64,000 bases of DNA. It comes from Microcystis panniformis FACHB-1757 (GTDB lineage: Bacteria > Cyanobacteriota > Cyanobacteriia > Cyanobacteriales > Microcystaceae). Within the stretch, counting starts at the first letter, position 1, and each line of letters begins with the position of its first letter. Below, one piece after another: positions 44,940-53,741 of the stretch. The translations under genes and the position numbers were made by a program. The notes below the pieces were generated by a model. That model did not search any database. It worked only from the letters and a program-made list of their open reading frames with translations, and was not told the origin of the DNA. Location: NCBI RefSeq assembly GCF_001264245.1, contig NZ_CP011339.1:4216001-4280000 (forward strand). Reading direction: 5' to 3'.

Positions 44940-46214
44940 CTGAGAGGGGGACAAGCGAGCTAGAAGGTAGATAGGGCAAGCGATATCGCTCTTTGTCCTT
45001 TGATGTAATCCTTCAACCGATAGCGGCTAATTTGCATTAGCTCTTCTATATTTTTTGGGAACATTTGATGTAGCTGGAGCCAATGATAGAGATGTTGACC
45101 CACATAAAAACTACTGTGTCTGCGTTGACCTTTATATCTTTTTTCAGGTCTTGTGACATATTTTTGGATTCCCATATCCTTAATTTTTTTACCTTGCATT
45201 GTGGCACTTGTATAGGCGATAGCTATAACAATTATCAGCTTTGATAGGTATTGCGGTGCTAATTGAGAACCTTCTAAGCTATAGCCTCCCGACTTAAAAT
45301 CTCGAAACATCTCTTCAATATCAAATCTTTTTTGATCGGCAATTATTGCCGTCTCTAAATCCCCAAAATTTGTCAGAATATACCAAGGTTCTTTTGTGCG
45401 AAAACCTCGGTAAGTTTTTTTCCATTTACCAGCTACGTTAAACGAGCCAAATCCCTGCTCTTTTGTAAGATTAACATCATTTAAAAATAGTTGAGTTCCT
45501 GGACTTAAACCTAACTCTCTCATTTCTTGATAAATTCCTTCTTTTGTCTTGACATTTGTACTTTTTTTTTGTCTTAAACAAAAGTACAAACTCTGCTTCT
45601 GAAGCCACTTTCCAAGACTGACCGAGCAAAATTCTCTATCTCCTAACACCAGGATTTTATGACCTAATAGCACCGTCAATATTTTCCCCAATACTCGCTG
45701 CTGTTCTTCGAGATTACTACTTCCTTTTTTATCCAATATCTCCCAATAGATTGGGATGGCTCTCTTGTCATAAATTAGACTCACCATCAAGATATTAATT
45801 GCTCCCCAACTCCTTCGGTCTATGGCAATATATACTAATCCTTTTATTGTGAATCTCTCCTGCTGTTTTAACATCTCTTTTAAGCAGAGAAACCAGATTT
45901 TTTCAATATTCAGAATTTCCAGCTTTAAAAATCTTTTTAGTTTTTTTCTCCGACTCTCAAACAGGATTGGTATTGGTAAGGCTTCAGCTAATATCTCTAA
46001 CTTTGCTTGCTTCAATATTTGCAAGGTTCCAACTACCATTAACAACAGTAGATATCTGGCTCGCCCCAGTTCATTTTCTAACACTTTCTGGTATAGTTCA
46101 CTTATCATTTTCGTTATTTAGGTCATATATGGTAAATATGACTTATCTTTTTTGGGAGTCTGTGTCTGTATTCCATGCTACATAAGCTTTTCAGCTGGCT
46201 TGTCCCCCTGTCAG
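44940..46214 (-). mobile_element. IS4-family element, complete
   Basis: 1275 bp. Ends CTGAGAGGGGGACAAGC and (inverse) CTGACAGGGGGACAAGC; 9-bp duplication AATTTCGCC at 44931-44939 and 46215-46223. It is inserted just beyond the stop of the gene at 46224-46478. Confidence 0.93.
44960..46108 (-). CDS. IS4-family transposase
   Basis: A 382-residue transposase with IAIDRRSWGAINILMVSLIY (first Asp), LVLGDREFCSVSLGKWL (second Asp) and IADQKRFDIEEMFRDFKSG (R..E..K of the YREK motif). The C-terminus holds QISRYRLKDYIKGQR. The frame is complete, unlike the relative at 35047. Length is usual for the family. Confidence 0.9.
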   Translation of the reverse strand: MISELYQKVLENELGRARYLLLLMVVGTLQILKQAKLEILAEALPIPILFESRRKKLKRFLKLEILNIEKIWFLCLKEMLKQQERFTIKGLVYIAIDRRSWGAINILMVSLIYDKRAIPIYWEILDKKGSSNLEEQQRVLGKILTVLLGHKILVLGDREFCSVSLGKWLQKQSLYFCLRQKKSTNVKTKEGIYQEMRELGLSPGTQLFLNDVNLTKEQGFGSFNVAGKWKKTYRGFRTKEPWYILTNFGDLETAIIADQKRFDIEEMFRDFKSGGYSLEGSQLAPQYLSKLIIVIAIAYTSATMQGKKIKDMGIQKYVTRPEKRYKGQRRHSSFYVGQHLYHWLQLHQMFPKNIEELMQISRYRLKDYIKGQRAISLALSTF

Positions 46215-46223
46215 AATTTCGCC

Positions 46224-46478
46224 CTATTGGGGAGATTCAAAAATTAGTTCGCCATTATTCATTTTTTCAACGACTAAATGGCGATAGAGTGTCACTTGCC
46301 GGAAGATTTGGTCGGGATTATTTTTCTTATTAGAAAACATGATCGTTTTAATCGATTCAAATTCTATTCTTGTGATCACACCATCTTTGATCGCTCGTTC
46401 AATTTTAACTCGTAAATATTCTAATTCTTGGCTTTCCTCTGGGGTAATTTCCAGACTGTTAGGATGTTCTATTTTCAT
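46224..46478 (-). CDS. Small conserved cyanobacterial protein, unknown function
   Basis: An 84-residue, charged, probably helical protein (ITPEESQELEYLRVKIERAI near the N-terminus, QVTLYRHLVVEKMNNGELIF at the end). No cysteines, no signal peptide and no family I recognise. The IS4 lies one base beyond the TAG, so the protein is intact but its terminator or downstream gene was separated. It lies 54 bp upstream of the NDH-2 stop side, same strand. Confidence 0.6.
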   Translation of the reverse strand: MKIEHPNSLEITPEESQELEYLRVKIERAIKDGVITRIEFESIKTIMFSNKKNNPDQIFRQVTLYRHLVVEKMNNGELIFESPQ

Positions 46479-46531
46479 GATCGATTGTTCTTACCGGCTA
46501 ACTGATAACTAGATAATCACGGCTATTTTTT

Positions 46532-47911
46532 TCACACTTTCACAATCGGTGGAGAGAGAGTTTCCGTCTGGTTAGAAACGGCGAGATTATTATTATTTTG
46601 GCTGTTATTTTGCGGCAATTGTCCCGAGGCTAAATTTTGCCCCTCTCCCGTAATCAAACGAGCGCCACGACCGCGGGTAAAATAATTCCAACCCCATTGC
46701 ACCATCACCACTAATTTATTATCAAATTCGATCAGATAGTAAATATGGGCCCAAACCCAGACTAACCAAGCGATGAACCCAGAAAACTTGACAAATCCCA
46801 AATCAACCACGGCCGCATTTTGGCCGATCACTGCCAGACTACCTCGATCGATATAATGAAAAGGTTGAATAGTTTGCCCTTTTAGGCGAGAAATTAATAA
46901 ATTCGCCAGATATTCGCCCTCCTGCATGGCCACGGGGGCAATTCCGGCTAAAGGTTTATCTCCCTGATGGGCAAAATTAGCCAGATCCCCGATCACAAAA
47001 ATATTGGCATAACCAGCGATACTTAAATCAGGTTCGACGATTACCCGGCCGACGCGATCGAGATTTACCCCAGTTCTTTCGGCCAAAATTCGCCCCATTC
47101 TCGATGCTTTTACCCCCGCTGCCCATAAAATTGTCTCGGCAGCGATTTCTGTGGTTTTTTCTCCCTGACGGACGGTGACACAACCTTCAACAATATTGGT
47201 AACGATGCTGTTAGTTTGCACTGTCACCCCTAATTTTGTGAGAGAAGCGGCAGCTTTAGCGGATAAATCGGGTGAATATGGGGGTAATACTCGATCCATC
47301 CCTTCTAAGAGCAAAATTTTCGCTTCTGTGGGGTTAATCTGGTGGAAATCAGACCTAAGCGCACCGTGGGCAATTTCTGCGATCGCTCCTGCTAATTCTA
47401 CCCCCGTCGGTCCGCCACCGACAATAACAAAAGTTAATAAAGCTTGCCGTTTTTCGGCATCAATTTCTTTCTCGGCCTTCTCGAAAGCGAGATAGATGCG
47501 ACGACGCATTTCTACTGCGTCTTCAATGGTTTTTAACCCTGGAGCGTAGGGCTGCCATTGATCATTGCCAAAATAGTGATGACTGACTCCCGTGGCAATA
47601 ACTAATTGATCGTAGGCGATCGGTGGGTGATCTTCCAAGATCACTTCTCCCTTGACCGGATCTATATCTATGGCATGATCGAGGAGAATATCTGTATTGT
47701 CATGACCCCGTAGGATTAAGCGCAAAGGTGAGGAGATATCGGCCGGAGACAGCGCCCCAGTAGCGACTTGATAGAGGAGGGGCTGAAAAAGATGGAAATT
47801 TCGCTTATCGATGAGGGTAACATGAACGGGGGCGTTTTTTAGGGCTTTGGCCGTGTATAAACCCGCAAATCCGCCGCCGATGATAACAACTCTTGGCTGT
47901 TTTTCAGTCAT
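46532..47911 (-). CDS. Type II NAD(P)H dehydrogenase (NDH-2)
   Basis: A 459-residue FAD-dependent NAD(P)H:quinone oxidoreductase. FAD site: VVIIGGGFAGLYTAKAL (residues 7-23) and RNFHLFQPLLYQVATGAL, the NDH-2 signature; second dinucleotide site LTFVIVGGGPTGVELAGAIA; third block ANIFVIGDLANF. A hydrophobic C-terminal region (GFIAWLVWVWAHIYYLIEF) provides peripheral membrane binding. It oxidises NAD(P)H without pumping protons, tuning redox balance of the quinone pool. Several paralogues (ndbA, ndbB, ndbC) exist in cyanobacteria; I cannot pick one. Confidence 0.9.
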   Translation of the reverse strand: MTEKQPRVVIIGGGFAGLYTAKALKNAPVHVTLIDKRNFHLFQPLLYQVATGALSPADISSPLRLILRGHDNTDILLDHAIDIDPVKGEVILEDHPPIAYDQLVIATGVSHHYFGNDQWQPYAPGLKTIEDAVEMRRRIYLAFEKAEKEIDAEKRQALLTFVIVGGGPTGVELAGAIAEIAHGALRSDFHQINPTEAKILLLEGMDRVLPPYSPDLSAKAAASLTKLGVTVQTNSIVTNIVEGCVTVRQGEKTTEIAAETILWAAGVKASRMGRILAERTGVNLDRVGRVIVEPDLSIAGYANIFVIGDLANFAHQGDKPLAGIAPVAMQEGEYLANLLISRLKGQTIQPFHYIDRGSLAVIGQNAAVVDLGFVKFSGFIAWLVWVWAHIYYLIEFDNKLVVMVQWGWNYFTRGRGARLITGEGQNLASGQLPQNNSQNNNNLAVSNQTETLSPPIVKV

Positions 47912-48213
47912 TGCTTAACAATAATTCATAAATTTTTCCCTAGTGTAGTCCGGATTGTCACAATTTAGCGGTGACGAGCGTTACCGAAAACAGCAGTCTT
48001 TAACCTAGAAAAAAATATAGATAAGCTGCCCGCGCATTTAAATTGCTTGTTGAGATGAGGCACTCTTGCACTCTTGCAAGAGTCAACAGAACGTAGCGAT
48101 TGTCTTAAAAGTCAAGGGGAATAAAGAAAATCTTTTGTACCCCAAATAGGCAAGACAAAGTAACGGCACCAGTCATCCGTTTTGTCAGCGATGAAATTGT
48201 TCGGAAAACTGGA
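47912..48213. other. Intergenic and IS110 right-flank region
   Basis: No gene. It contains a short inverted repeat CTCTTGCACTCTTGCAAGAG (48062-48081), whose outer arms CTCTTGCA/TGCAAGAG pair; role unknown. Confidence 0.35.
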
Positions 48214-49150
48214 CTAAGCGGGTGCTTGCCAGCATTTATTATCACGAATCATGGCATTGAGGATAACCAGCAATTTCCTCATACAGGCAACTAAGGCCAC
48301 CTTTTTCAACTTGCCATTGGTCAACAACCGTTCGTAGAACTTCCGAATCACCGGGTTATGACGAATGGCTACCAATGTGGCCATGTACAAGCCACAGCGA
48401 ACCGAGGTGCGTCCCCCCGAAATCATGCGTTTACCCTTGTGCTGGCCACTATCGTGGTTGATAGGAGCGACCCCGACCAGCCGGGCAATCTGTTTTTCGC
48501 CAGAGTGTTCCCATCTCGGGTAATTCCGCCAAACATAGGGCAGATGAAACTTTGCCGATCCCTTTAACGGATTGTAAGATTTCATTTTTGCCTTGCCAAT
48601 CGGCTTGCTGTTGGGCGAGGGACTGAATCTGCTCGTTGAGGCTTTCAATACGCTGTTGGATTTCCTCAATATGGGCTTTGATATCTAGTTGCACCGTCTC
48701 AGACGCACGACTGAGGCGGTTTTTCTCCGCCACCTGCATCTCCACCAACTGCTGTCGTCGTCGTACTAGGTCGCTCAATTGTTGGGCTTGGGGGGCAACC
48801 ACGGGTTGGGGTTGGGGTTGCACGGCTCGTGCGAATTGAGCGATTACCTGTGCGTCCAATTTGTCCGTTTTTGCTTTCCCCAATGCCGTCGCAAACCCTT
48901 TGACCTTGCGGGGGTTGGCGATCGCTACCGGTATGGTGGCGGCTTGTAAGCCCGATACGAGTGCGCGCTCTAATCCACCCGTCGATTCCACCACCACCAA
49001 ACTCGGTGAGAGAGGATGTAATTGTTCAATCAGCGATTGAACGCCAACGTCGCTGTTGGGTTGTTGCAAGGTCAGACCTTGCGGCAACACGTAGATATCT
49101 AGAACCTCTTTACTGACATCGATCCCTACCCATGTTTTTTCTTCTGTCAT
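48214..49150 (-). pseudogene. IS110-family transposase, frameshifted
   Basis: IS110 transposases combine an N-terminal RuvC-like DEDD domain and a C-terminal Tnp domain with a catalytic serine. From 49150: TWVGIDVSKEVLDIYVLPQG (first Asp), VVVESTGGLERALVSGL (Glu), AKTDKLDAQVIAQFAR (Asp pair). The coiled-coil follows and the frame ends in a shifted CPAGRGRSYQPR at 48449. The other frame supplies EKQIARLVGVAPINHDSGQ, GGRTSVRCGLYMATLVAIRH (the catalytic serine is expected in this block) and ends at 48214. A one-base shift near 48510 splits them. Confidence 0.83.
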
Positions 49151-49452
49151 CGTTTATGCTGGGGTTAAGTTATTTTGTCCCTTTGGTAACTCGTCCTTGC
49201 GAAGACGAGGTTAATCCTAAGGGCGATTGTTCGAGCTTGTCTCCTCGGGATGACGGCGTGGCTCCGGTGGCTACCCAACGGTGTCAAGCACCTCGGTTGA
49301 ACTGGATGTCCACGCCCTTTTTCAGAATATAGGCACCCAAGCTACAAAGCGGTATTTTTTACCTAGGTTGGGACGGGTTGCCTACTTCTCAAGATACAAG
49401 GTTGGGTTGAGGAACGAAACCCAATGCCCGCATGGGTTACGCTACCGCTATA
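49151..49452. other. IS110 5' non-coding region and a dispersed repeat
   Basis: No ORF. The 180 bp directly upstream of the IS110 transposase is where IS110-group elements encode their bridge RNA. Several stems can form, for example CTCGTCCTTGCGAAGACGAG at 49189-49208. From about 49390 a dispersed GGTTGAGGAACGAAACCCA repeat follows, with TAACCCATCCTAC on the far side of the IS630, so IS630 inserted into that repeat. Confidence 0.5.
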
Positions 49453-50586
49453 CTTTGCACGGCTACAACTTGCATTTTTTACTCAAGGACAATAATATAG
49501 TTTAAGAGTCATAATTAGAAGCAAAGCACTCATTAAAAACATGATTAACCTAGAATTCACGGAAGAAGAAAAGAACTCACTGTATTATGAAAGATTTCAT
49601 CATCCCCATCCCCGGGTTCAACTGAAGATGGAAGTTCTCTGGTTAAAAAGCCAAAAGATACCGCACCAAAAAATTTGTCAGTTAGCAGGAATCTCGCCAA
49701 ATACCTTATTAACCTATCTTCGAGATGAGCAAGAGGGCGGAATAGAAAAATTAAAAGAAATCAACTTCTATCGCCCTAAAAGTGAATTAGAGTCTCAAAA
49801 AGAAACCCTCAAAAAATACTTCGAGAAAAATCCACCAGCCACAATAAATGAAGCTGTATATAGGATAGAAGAATTGACGGGAATAAAACGAAGTCCTACC
49901 CAAGTGAGAAAATTTTTAAAATCAATGGGAATGAAATGTTTAAAAGTAGGTTCTCTTCCTTCTAAAGCTGACCCAGATGAACAAGAGGACTACAAAGAAA
50001 AAAAGCTAGAACCCAGACTAAATGAGGCAAAAGAAGGAAAAAGGGCTGTTTTTTTTGTTGATGCCGCTCACTTCGTCATGGGAGCATTTCTCGGTTTTGT
50101 TTGGTGTTTTGAGAGACTTTTTGTTAAGTCACCGAGCGGGCGTAAACGCTTCAATGTTTTAGGAGCATTAAATGCAATAACTCATGAAGTTATTCTGGTA
50201 ACATATGACACTTATATTACGGCAACTCAAGTCTGTGAACTCCGGTCAAAAATAGCTGCTTTAGGACTAATGATTCCCATCACTCTAGTCTTAGATAATG
50301 CCCGCTATCAAAAATGTAAAATTGTTGAAGAATTGGCTCTTTCTTTGTCAATAGAGCTGCTCTATCTGCCGTCTTATTCACCTAATCTAAATTTAATTGA
50401 AAGGCTGTGGAAATTGGTCAAAAAGAAATGTTTATATGGTAAATATTATGAAAACTTTTCTGACTTTTCTTCAGCCATTTATGAATGTTTGAATGATGCC
50501 CATTTGAAACATAAAAAAGAACTGGATTCCTTGCTGACTCTACGATTTCAGAAGTTTAATAAATCTCAGATTATGAACGTCTAAAG
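49453..50586 (+). mobile_element. IS630-family element, copy 2
   Basis: 1134 bp, TA duplications at 49451-49452 and 50587-50588. It is the same element as 29273-30406 but inverted. Flank sequence CCGCTATA/TAACCCATCC reconstructs one uninterrupted repeat. Confidence 0.92.
49541..50584 (+). CDS. IS630-family transposase
   Basis: A 347-residue protein almost identical to the one at 29275-30318, complete. Catalytic Asp, Asp and Glu in FFVDAAHFVMGAFLG, VLDNARYQKCK and NLNLIERLWKLV. Differences include ATINEAVY, VTYDTYI and CELRSKIAALG. Confidence 0.92.
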   Translation: MINLEFTEEEKNSLYYERFHHPHPRVQLKMEVLWLKSQKIPHQKICQLAGISPNTLLTYLRDEQEGGIEKLKEINFYRPKSELESQKETLKKYFEKNPPATINEAVYRIEELTGIKRSPTQVRKFLKSMGMKCLKVGSLPSKADPDEQEDYKEKKLEPRLNEAKEGKRAVFFVDAAHFVMGAFLGFVWCFERLFVKSPSGRKRFNVLGALNAITHEVILVTYDTYITATQVCELRSKIAALGLMIPITLVLDNARYQKCKIVEELALSLSIELLYLPSYSPNLNLIERLWKLVKKKCLYGKYYENFSDFSSAIYECLNDAHLKHKKELDSLLTLRFQKFNKSQIMNV

Positions 50587-51211
50587 TATAACCCATCCTA
50601 CAAATAATTTGCCTCCCTACTTAAGCTGTTGACTATCTAAATTACTCGTTAAGATTGCAGGGGAGCAGGGAGAGGCAGTTTGAGCATTTGTACTAAAATT
50701 TCCAATACGGAGTTTAAATTCAGTACAGCTTACAGTGCTTATGCCCAGAATTTGACCTATATATGCTCGAAAAACTTGAAAAGACCGCTACGCCGTTTTA
50801 CCTAAGTTTATGACCTGGGTTAACCAGGTGGGAACTTATATTACGCGTTTCTGTTTCCGAGTACAAGCTCGGTTTACTACCACACGAATTGGTTATTTGC
50901 TCCCTTATCACAATCAAGCATAGATCAAAAAACTTGAAAGGCAGTCACCAACGTAGAAGCCCGATTTGTTTTCATCATAGCATTTTTTTTTCTCAGAGGC
51001 AAGAGGGGAGATTCAGTGATCAGTGATCAGTTATCAGTGATCAGATTTGAGTTTTCAGTTTACTTTTTACCGATCACAGCCAAAAAGCCTGCCAAAACCC
51101 AGCAATTCCCAGTAGATCCGTATGGGGGAAGTTCAGCTAAAAGAAGTTTGAAACGCTTGCTTGGCAATGCTTTGAAAATTTCATGGCTATTTGGGCAACC
51201 CGAATGTCCTG
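50587..51211. other. Spacer between IS630 and mysD
   Basis: No gene recognised. It contains TTTGAGCATTTGTACTAAA (about 50680; also at 44899), a TCAGTGATCAG repeat (51014-51045) and, at 51089-51111, one copy of the direct repeat that also bounds the far side of the mys operon. An ORF reading 51016-51360 is chance. Confidence 0.45.
51089..51111 (+). repeat. 23-bp direct repeat flanking mys operon, copy 1
   Basis: Begins CTGCCAAAACCC and ends AGCAATTCCCA; identical to 55837-55859 in the same orientation. The copies bracket the mys operon (4.75 kb apart). Confidence 0.9.
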
Positions 51212-52303
51212 CTAAGAATAAGTTTCGGCTTTTGTGTCAATCTGCGCGATCATGGGGCGATCGCCCAAAGAGGCAGCCTCTCCCGCCACTGCCATCTGCA
51301 CCATATTTTGAAACAGGTCTGTCAATGAAATTCCAGCAGCCTGAGCCATCATTGGAATGACGCTTTTCTGAGCAAACGAACAATACAAACCTGCTTCTAA
51401 AAACCACGGCTGTCCGTGTGGATCGATCCGAAAATCAAACAAACTGTAATGCCGACAGCCCAAAGCAACGTGACATTGTTTTGCGAGCGCCCAAACTCGC
51501 TGAGTCACTGGATCCCTAGGATCAACAATCCACGCCTTGGTTTTCTCCTTAGCAGCACAATCCAAACTACCATCTTCATTTTGCTTGAGTTTATCTGCAT
51601 AAGTCCGAATCGGATGAGTTTCGGGATTCACGGCGTACTCTTCTAGCGGCAAGCAAACTAACTCGCCCGCTTGCACAATCACCCCACAGCGAACTTCTCG
51701 ACCCAGTTCGATAAACTCCTCAACTAAGACTTCATCTGCATACTCAAAGGCAGTTGCTAAAGCAGCATCTCCATCGGTTGTCTCGGTAACTAAACTCAAA
51801 CCCAATGAATTATCGGAATGGTTCGGCTTAATAATCGACGGACGGGATACAGATAAGCAATCGCCTCGATGCAGAACCTTGCCAGCGGGCACGGTCACCC
51901 CGGCTGCGGAGACAACCGCTTTCGTCTTTGCCTTATCTGCGGCTAACGCCATTAGCTCAGCCGAATTTCCCACATAGGGAATTTTGAGCAGATCGAATAG
52001 CGCACGGTACTGAGTCATTCCGGGCAGGCAGAACATTTGGGGTACCATCACATCGATCTGAAGTTGAATTAAAACCGCGACCGCTTCAGGGACTGAAACT
52101 GAGGGAGTCTGGGCGATCTCGGCATTGTCTAAAGATTTGGGAAACCGCCACCTCAAATCTGGCGACACGTAGGCAATGTGGAACTCATAGAGGTCTGGAT
52201 TCGCCGTATTTTGTAGACAATCTTGGGCATAGAGTCGCGACAACTCACAGTAAAAATCGCTCACAGCAGAGCCAACTAGATGCAAAATCTGCAATTTTTC
52301 CAT
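51212..52303 (-). CDS. mysD: MysD, D-Ala-D-Ala ligase-like mycosporine ligase
   Basis: A 363-residue ATP-grasp enzyme of the D-Ala-D-Ala ligase type. In MAA synthesis it condenses an amino acid, usually serine (giving shinorine) or threonine (porphyra-334), onto mycosporine-glycine. N-terminal MEKLQILHLVGSAVSDFYCE; ATP-grasp features PSIIKPNHSDNSLGLSLV, ADEVLVEEFIELGREVRCGV, and the metal site HYSLFDFRIDPHGQPWFLEA. It starts three bases after the mysC stop and ends the operon; the order mysA-mysB-mysC-mysD is that known for Microcystis. Which amino acid it takes cannot be read from sequence alone. Confidence 0.9.
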   Translation of the reverse strand: MEKLQILHLVGSAVSDFYCELSRLYAQDCLQNTANPDLYEFHIAYVSPDLRWRFPKSLDNAEIAQTPSVSVPEAVAVLIQLQIDVMVPQMFCLPGMTQYRALFDLLKIPYVGNSAELMALAADKAKTKAVVSAAGVTVPAGKVLHRGDCLSVSRPSIIKPNHSDNSLGLSLVTETTDGDAALATAFEYADEVLVEEFIELGREVRCGVIVQAGELVCLPLEEYAVNPETHPIRTYADKLKQNEDGSLDCAAKEKTKAWIVDPRDPVTQRVWALAKQCHVALGCRHYSLFDFRIDPHGQPWFLEAGLYCSFAQKSVIPMMAQAAGISLTDLFQNMVQMAVAGEAASLGDRPMIAQIDTKAETYS

Positions 52304-52306
52304 GCT

Positions 52307-53716
52307 CTAGTCTCCTCCCAGTTCAACAAGCTTGCCAATGTTGAAGTCAATCCGAATCCATTCACTGCCGCGCCGAAAACTTCCCAGCAGTAATAGCGGA
52401 ATCTGCCAATGATGCACCATTAAAAAAGGGAGGGGATCGTCCCACTCAAAGATGGCATCTTTGCCGTTGACGAGAATCTGTAATCGTTGCCTGAGCATCT
52501 TTGGAGAAAGTAGCTGGGTTAGCAATCTCCAAACTTCGTGATAAGTCCAATAGGTTGGGCGGCTAGAGGCAAGTGGCTGAGCCATCTGGGGGAGTGGATG
52601 TAGATTTAGATAAGCCTGTGCTACATCAGGATGGTTGTAGAACATCGTGATGGCAGAGTGTGTGCGCGGATTGCATTCGATCGCATAAACCTGTCCATCA
52701 TCTGCTGCCTGAATGAAGTCGAAAGACACTTGTCCCGTAAGGTTCAGCCCCTTGACAAAGGCGAGAATCCACCGTTCAATCTCAGAATGATCAACGTGTT
52801 CGTAGTTGACCTGAAACGCTGAAGACTTGCAGCAGCAGTGAAGCTGCACGTGTCCTTGACGAACAGTACTATGGGTACAATATTCTTGCCCTGGAATATA
52901 CTCCTGCATAATCCAGGGATTTGCTTCAGAAATGGGCAGCGATCGCACAAAAGTCGCCGTTTCCTCAGCGGTCGGACGGGGCAACTGCGTCAGATCCAAT
53001 CGCCGCACTGAATCGTAAGGAATGCTTTTGAGGATATAGGGACGCTTTGCCTTACTAAAATCAAAGTCAATCACCTGCTGAGGATGGGTGATGCGATGGG
53101 ATTTTGGCACGCTTAACCCTAGGGTTCCTGCGGCGATCGCAAAGGCGTACTTATCATCCAGTTGCTTGAGCCTCTCCACATCCACATGCATGACGGTGCA
53201 ATGGGGCGCAAGCATTTCGGCAATGAGCGCATCATAATAACTGGCAACGGGGCTACAAACGGGAACGTAAACAGTAACGTTTTCTTTTTGCACAATCTCC
53301 AGTAATGCCTGAGCATACTGGGACGATTGCGGTTTGGGTATGGTGTAGAACCGATCAACGCACCGAGAAAAGCGGTGTCCGGTTAACCAGTACTTGTGCA
53401 TCTCCACTAGGATGACTCGGTGCCCTGCTTTGTGAAATGATCGCGCAAGCTGCAAGGCTTTAGTCATCTTGCCGCCGCTAATGAGAACCGTTTGCGGATT
53501 TACCGTGGTTGAACGCAAAGCGCTCGCTACGCGAGATCGCGCCGGGCGAAGAACTAGCGATCTCAGCAAAGCAATCGACACGAGGGTAACGTTGAACGGC
53601 AATGCCAGCAGCAGCAAAGTAAGAGTGGCAAGGGTTTTTAAGCGCGATCTCACCCCGATGCTGCCCGCACTGACCGCTGGCTCAGAGAGAAGCTTAACGG
53701 GAGCGGTTTTTATCAT
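52307..53716 (-). CDS. mysC: MysC, ATP-grasp mycosporine-glycine synthase
   Basis: A 469-residue ATP-grasp ligase that joins glycine to 4-deoxygadusol to give mycosporine-glycine. The N-terminus has a hydrophobic membrane-like segment (TLATLTLLLLALPFNVTLVS, residues about 28-47), then the Rossmann-like QTVLISGGKMTKALQLARSF, ATP-grasp lysine in YILKSIPYDSV, PWIMQEYIPGQEYCTHS, and the metal-binding GQVSFDFIQAADDGQVYAIE with CNPRTHSAITMF. It lies 25 bp downstream of mysB. Length matches MysC homologues (about 460). Confidence 0.9.
   Translation of the reverse strand: MIKTAPVKLLSEPAVSAGSIGVRSRLKTLATLTLLLLALPFNVTLVSIALLRSLVLRPARSRVASALRSTTVNPQTVLISGGKMTKALQLARSFHKAGHRVILVEMHKYWLTGHRFSRCVDRFYTIPKPQSSQYAQALLEIVQKENVTVYVPVCSPVASYYDALIAEMLAPHCTVMHVDVERLKQLDDKYAFAIAAGTLGLSVPKSHRITHPQQVIDFDFSKAKRPYILKSIPYDSVRRLDLTQLPRPTAEETATFVRSLPISEANPWIMQEYIPGQEYCTHSTVRQGHVQLHCCCKSSAFQVNYEHVDHSEIERWILAFVKGLNLTGQVSFDFIQAADDGQVYAIECNPRTHSAITMFYNHPDVAQAYLNLHPLPQMAQPLASSRPTYWTYHEVWRLLTQLLSPKMLRQRLQILVNGKDAIFEWDDPLPFLMVHHWQIPLLLLGSFRRGSEWIRIDFNIGKLVELGGD
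53510..53545. repeat. CGCTCGCTACGCGAG palindromic motif within mysC
   Basis: A copy of the motif AGCGCTCGCTACGCGAGATC occurs inside mysC (53520-53539); inverse versions are at 32649 and 39152. It is a dispersed palindrome here captured in a coding region. Confidence 0.6.
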
Positions 53717-53741
53717 AGGTTTAAGTGGGCGGATTAATGGA

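Noticed and set aside
48358..48839. Plus-strand ORFs opposite the IS110 transposase
   Set aside because: Frame shadows of a conserved transposase.
51016..51360. ORF overlapping the mysD 3' end on the opposite strand
   Set aside because: It lies half in mysD antisense and half in repeats; no motifs.
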